Assembly: GCF_028682175.1 (NCBI RefSeq)
Contig: NZ_JANHKS010000044.1
Coordinates: forward strand, 1-45,274
Length of the DNA stretch: 45,274 bases
From: Pseudomonas putida
Lineage (GTDB): Bacteria; Pseudomonadota; Gammaproteobacteria; Pseudomonadales; Pseudomonadaceae
Direction: 5' to 3'
Each line of letters starts with the position of its first letter. The first letter of the stretch is position 1. Position numbers and translations under genes: made by a program. The notes below the pieces were generated by a model that ran no database searches, was not told the origin of the DNA, and saw nothing but the letters and a program-made list of their open reading frames with translations. Shown one piece after another: positions 42,906-45,274 of this stretch.

Positions 42906-43703
42906 GTGATCGATATGTTCATAAGAACCGGTCCGCTGATGGATGCCAGCAGTTACCCCGCTTGGGCACAGCAATTGATCAAGGATTGCAGTGAGGCCAA
43001 AGCACGCGTGGTAGGGCATGAACTGTATCAACGTATGCGTGATGGGCGACTCAGTACCAAAACCATGCGCCAGTATTTGATTGGCGGATGGCCTGTGGTC
43101 GAACAGTTTGCAGTCTATATGGCGCATAACCTGACCAAGACCCGTTTCGCCCGTCATCCGGGTGAAGACATGGCGCGTCGCTGGCTGATGCGCAACATTC
43201 GGGTAGAACTCAATCATGCCGATTACTGGGTAAACTGGAGCGCGGCCCATGGGGTCACGCTGGAAGACCTGCAGGCGCAGCGGGTACCGTCAGAGTTGCA
43301 CGCACTGAATCACTGGTGCTGGCACAGTTGTTCGTCGGAGCCTCTGGTCGTCGCCATCGCAGCCACCAACTACGCCATTGAAGGGGCGACCGGCGAATGG
43401 TCGGCAGTCGTGTGCTCGCAAGAGACATACGCGGACATGTTCCCGCCGGATATCCGCAAGCGCGCCATGAAGTGGCTCAAGATGCATGCGCAGTACGATG
43501 ACTCGCACCCCTGGGAAGCCCTGGAAATCATCTGCACGCTGGCGGGCAACAACCCCAGCGAGCAGTTGCAGGCTGACCTGCGAATGGCGGTGTGCAAGAG
43601 TTACGAGTACATGTATCTTTTTCTGGAACGTTGCATGGTTCTGGAGCGGCCTCAGGAAGCCAACGCACCGCTGCGCGAGCATCGGTTCGCGGTTCGCGCC
43701 TGA
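42906..43703 (+). CDS. Heme-oxygenase-like (TenA/PqqC-like) protein with diiron-type ligands
   Basis: 265 residues, GTG start with AAGGAG seven bases before it. All-helical, of the TenA/PqqC/heme-oxygenase-like fold. Residues E66, E101, H104, E159, H194, D198 and H201 fall in the spacing known for heme-oxygenase-like diiron oxidases (E...ExxH...E...HxxxDxxH), seen in VEQFAVY, VELNHADYW, AIEGATGEW and MHAQYDDSH. It would thus be an oxidase rather than a thiaminase or regulator; this is inference. Follows rbdA by 36 bases on the same strand and could be in its operon. Substrate unknown. Confidence 0.85.
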   Translation: MIDMFIRTGPLMDASSYPAWAQQLIKDCSEAKARVVGHELYQRMRDGRLSTKTMRQYLIGGWPVVEQFAVYMAHNLTKTRFARHPGEDMARRWLMRNIRVELNHADYWVNWSAAHGVTLEDLQAQRVPSELHALNHWCWHSCSSEPLVVAIAATNYAIEGATGEWSAVVCSQETYADMFPPDIRKRAMKWLKMHAQYDDSHPWEALEIICTLAGNNPSEQLQADLRMAVCKSYEYMYLFLERCMVLERPQEANAPLREHRFAVRA

Positions 43704-43709
43704 GTTCGC

Positions 43710-44636
43710 TCAGCCGGCCATTTCCAGACGGTTGCGGCCCTGGCGCTTGGCGGCGTACAGGGCCGAATCGGCACGACGCAACAGGCTGTCGGGGGATTCC
43801 CCCGGCAGCAGCGTCGAGCAACCGAGGCTGACGGTCAGTTCCACCGCCCGTCCGTTGACCGGATAGGTGAGCTGCAGTGCCGCATTGCGCAGGCGCTCGC
43901 CGACGAGTGCGGCCGGGTCCCGTGCCGTGTTGGTCAGCACGATCAGAAATTCCTCACCGCCAAACCTGAACACCTGGTCGATGTTGCGCAAACGATCCTT
44001 GATCGAATCGGCCACCATCCGCAGTACTTCATCGCCCGTGGCATGGCCGTGGGTGTCATTGATGCTTTTGAAATGATCGATGTCGAGCATCAGCACCGAT
44101 AGCGGCTGCTGCTGGCGTCGGGCAATTTCGATTTCCCGGGTCAGGGACTGTTCCATCGCGATGCGATTGCCCGCGCCGGTCAGGGGATCGCGCAGCGCGC
44201 TGAGGTTCGCCTGACGGTAAAGCAGGGCATTGCGAAGCGGGTACAGCAGGCTGACCAGCAGGGATTCGAGCTGTGAAAGCTCTTCTTCGCTGAAGCGTCG
44301 GTCACGCTGGAACTCCAGTTCGCCGACCTGGACGCCTTCGTGGGTCATCGAGTAGCTGGCGTGGTGGCGCGAGCGCTCGCCCAGTTCCAGTTTCAGGTCG
44401 GTGCCGGCGTGCTGGTAGTGCAGGGCTCTGAGCGGGATCAGGTGTTGTACGTAGTTGAAGAACATCCCCAGGATCTTTTCGGCTTCCAGGCTGGTCTGCA
44501 GGTGCAGGCCGAGTCTGCGCTGCAGTTGCTCGAAGTCCATGGGTTGTTGCGCGCAGCTGTCAGCCTTGGCGAAGCCAAAGCGCTGCAGTCGTGCGGTGTC
44601 GAATTCAAAGGCATTGGCCCGTGTCGGAAAACTCAT
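43710..44636 (-). CDS. Soluble diguanylate cyclase (GGDEF)
   Basis: 308 residues without membrane segments. N-terminal part (about 40-140) looks like a GAF-type sensor, then the GGDEF domain from LSALRDPLTGAGNRIAM. The active site is GGEEF (226-230) with an RxxD inhibition site at 217-220 (RNID), so it should make c-di-GMP and be feedback-inhibited. AAGGAG lies seven bases before the ATG. Converges on the HDO-like gene with six bases between stops, close to the opposing rbdA enzyme. Confidence 0.92.
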   Translation of the reverse strand: MSFPTRANAFEFDTARLQRFGFAKADSCAQQPMDFEQLQRRLGLHLQTSLEAEKILGMFFNYVQHLIPLRALHYQHAGTDLKLELGERSRHHASYSMTHEGVQVGELEFQRDRRFSEEELSQLESLLVSLLYPLRNALLYRQANLSALRDPLTGAGNRIAMEQSLTREIEIARRQQQPLSVLMLDIDHFKSINDTHGHATGDEVLRMVADSIKDRLRNIDQVFRFGGEEFLIVLTNTARDPAALVGERLRNAALQLTYPVNGRAVELTVSLGCSTLLPGESPDSLLRRADSALYAAKRQGRNRLEMAG

Positions 44637-44876
44637 GTTTTCGCTCCTTCGCCTCTCATCGGGCTTGTGTAGGACAAAGCGAAAGATGTGCCAACTTGGT
44701 CATTTGAATGGATAGTCATAGGAATCAAGCAGTTAGCGCACGCAGGTGAGTGATCGGTGGCGGGTGGTGCCTTGGAATTGACTAACGTACCGTTTTGCAG
44801 GCCAAGGGGCTACAAAGAAGCGACGGAAAACCGCCGAGGGGACGGGAGGCTTGGGATCCGCGGTTGATCGTTTGAT

Positions 44877-44922
44877 CGTTCCCACGCTCCGCGTGGTAAC
44901 GGCTGGTTCGACGCTCCGCGTC
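44877..44922. repeat. Paired short palindromes, CACGCTCCGCGTG type
   Basis: CGTTCCCACGC-TCC-GCGTGGTAACG (44877-44901) folds on itself with one mismatch, followed by GACGC-TCC-GCGTC (44910-44922). The shared core CGCTCCGCG differs from REP sequences. Confidence 0.8.
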
Positions 44923-44981
44923 GCTGGGTGACTTTGGGATTGGGGGTTGATCCGTTTTCGCGGCGGTTGAACTCTAGGGTT

Positions 44982-45022
44982 TCGCCCCTTACGGGCGACC
45001 TACTTTCTTTCGGGAAAGTAGG
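44982..45022. repeat. Double hairpin module of an unnamed repeat
   Basis: TCGCCC/GGGCGA (44982-44987 and 44993-44998) is followed at once by CCTACTTTC/GAAAGTAGG (44999-45007 and 45014-45022). From memory, this pair followed by GCAAACCATTTGCTCCTGGC recurs in many Pseudomonas genomes; the whole unit may extend to about 45180. Confidence 0.7.
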
Positions 45023-45248
45023 CAAACCATTTGCTCCTGGCTGGGCCTCGACTTCGTCTCGGTTCCCTCGCTCCGGCGACGTTCCGGGGGCACGCCGTGA
45101 TGGGCCGTCCCTGGCCCGCACGGCTTTCGCGGCTTCCTGCCGCTCATCCCCCTACACGACGCCTGCGCTCGGCCTAGCGCCTTGACGTCGCGTTCGGCGG
45201 CGTCTGCACCATCGCGCACGAAGATCAAAATCAAAAGCACACCGCCGA

Positions 45249-45274
45249 CCCGTAGCAGCACGGCTTGCCGGCGG
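45249..45274. repeat. REP, left half only, cut by the window edge
   Basis: CCCGTAGCAGCACGGCTTGC then CGGCGG, the start of another GTAGCAGCACGGCTTGCCGG element; the partner would lie outside. Confidence 0.9.

Larger units (their letters stand above)
44637..45274. other. Non-coding region with several repeat families
   Basis: No credible protein gene, though several open frames exist on both strands, rich in Arg, Ser and Pro, as expected for GC-rich repeats. The first 200 bases should carry the promoter of the diguanylate cyclase gene. From about 44870 the DNA is a mosaic of short palindromes and a module with two consecutive hairpins. Confidence 0.7.

Noticed and set aside
44928..45185. 85-residue open frame on the plus strand (and a 90-residue one opposite)
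   Set aside because: Both overlap the palindromic repeat module, have Arg/Ser/Pro-rich composition and no ribosome site; I regard them as by-products of GC-rich repeats.

Overview
The window looks like a chromosomal segment of a Pseudomonas of the fluorescens group. The reasons are the high GC content, the dense well-packed operons, the many REP/REPIN palindromes of the kinds typical of fluorescent pseudomonads (TAGGAG...GAGCTTGCTCGCGA and GTAGCAGCACGGCTTGCCGGCGGGAGCG), and gene orders I know from P. aeruginosa and its relatives (purM-purN, gbuA/gbuR, fumC-bolA-rbdA, the cob cluster). I see no prophage, IS element, CRISPR array, rRNA or tRNA gene. The species assignment rests on memory of families, not on a search.

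Layout. 1-8.2 kb: a DUF3108 protein and purM-purN on the minus strand; divergently a DUF2066 protein, an AI-2E/PerM-type permease, hda overlapping a sirtuin gene, and two tandem NlpC/P60 lipoproteins. 8.3-9.6 kb: a lipoprotein of the PQQ-type sorbosone dehydrogenase family. 9.8-19.1 kb: a complete late cobalamin pathway behind a cobalamin riboswitch: cobO, cobB, REPIN, bluB, cbiB, cobD, cobQ, cobU, cobT, cobC, cobS, nearly all with overlapping stop and start codons. 19.2-24.3 kb: a DJ-1/PfpI protein, an exported glutathione peroxidase, a FadL porin, two small unknown proteins, and about 1 kb of AT-richer DNA with DnaA-box-like 9-mers. 24.3-27.6 kb: rmuC and an NCS1 nucleobase-type transporter with a sigma-54-like promoter. 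27.7-32.8 kb: a 41-codon gene resembling the PA1414 family, an acyl-carrier-like protein without the carrier serine, a Na+/solute symporter, guanidinobutyrase gbuA and its divergent LysR regulator gbuR, and a DTW-domain tRNA-modifying enzyme. 32.7-40.1 kb: DUF6316 protein, flavodoxin-fold oxidoreductase, fumC, DUF2059 protein, BolA protein, trhO, a DsbA-family protein and an MsbA-like ABC exporter. 40.4-44.6 kb: the RbdA-like TM-PAS-GGDEF-EAL protein, a heme-oxygenase-like protein with an apparent diiron ligand set, and a soluble diguanylate cyclase. 44.6-45.3 kb: non-coding repeats of a second, non-REP type.

The genes group into purine synthesis, replication control (Hda), B12 synthesis, nitrogen scavenging (NCS1 transporter, symporter, guanidinobutyrase) and cyclic-di-GMP signalling. 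The candidates I consider least described are the HDO-like protein beside rbdA, the serine-less ACP-like protein, the 41-codon gene with its possible RNA role, the degenerate lysozyme-like protein at 22.3 kb, the operator-like palindromes upstream of fumC and between gbuA and gbuR, and the hairpin-rich repeat at the right edge.
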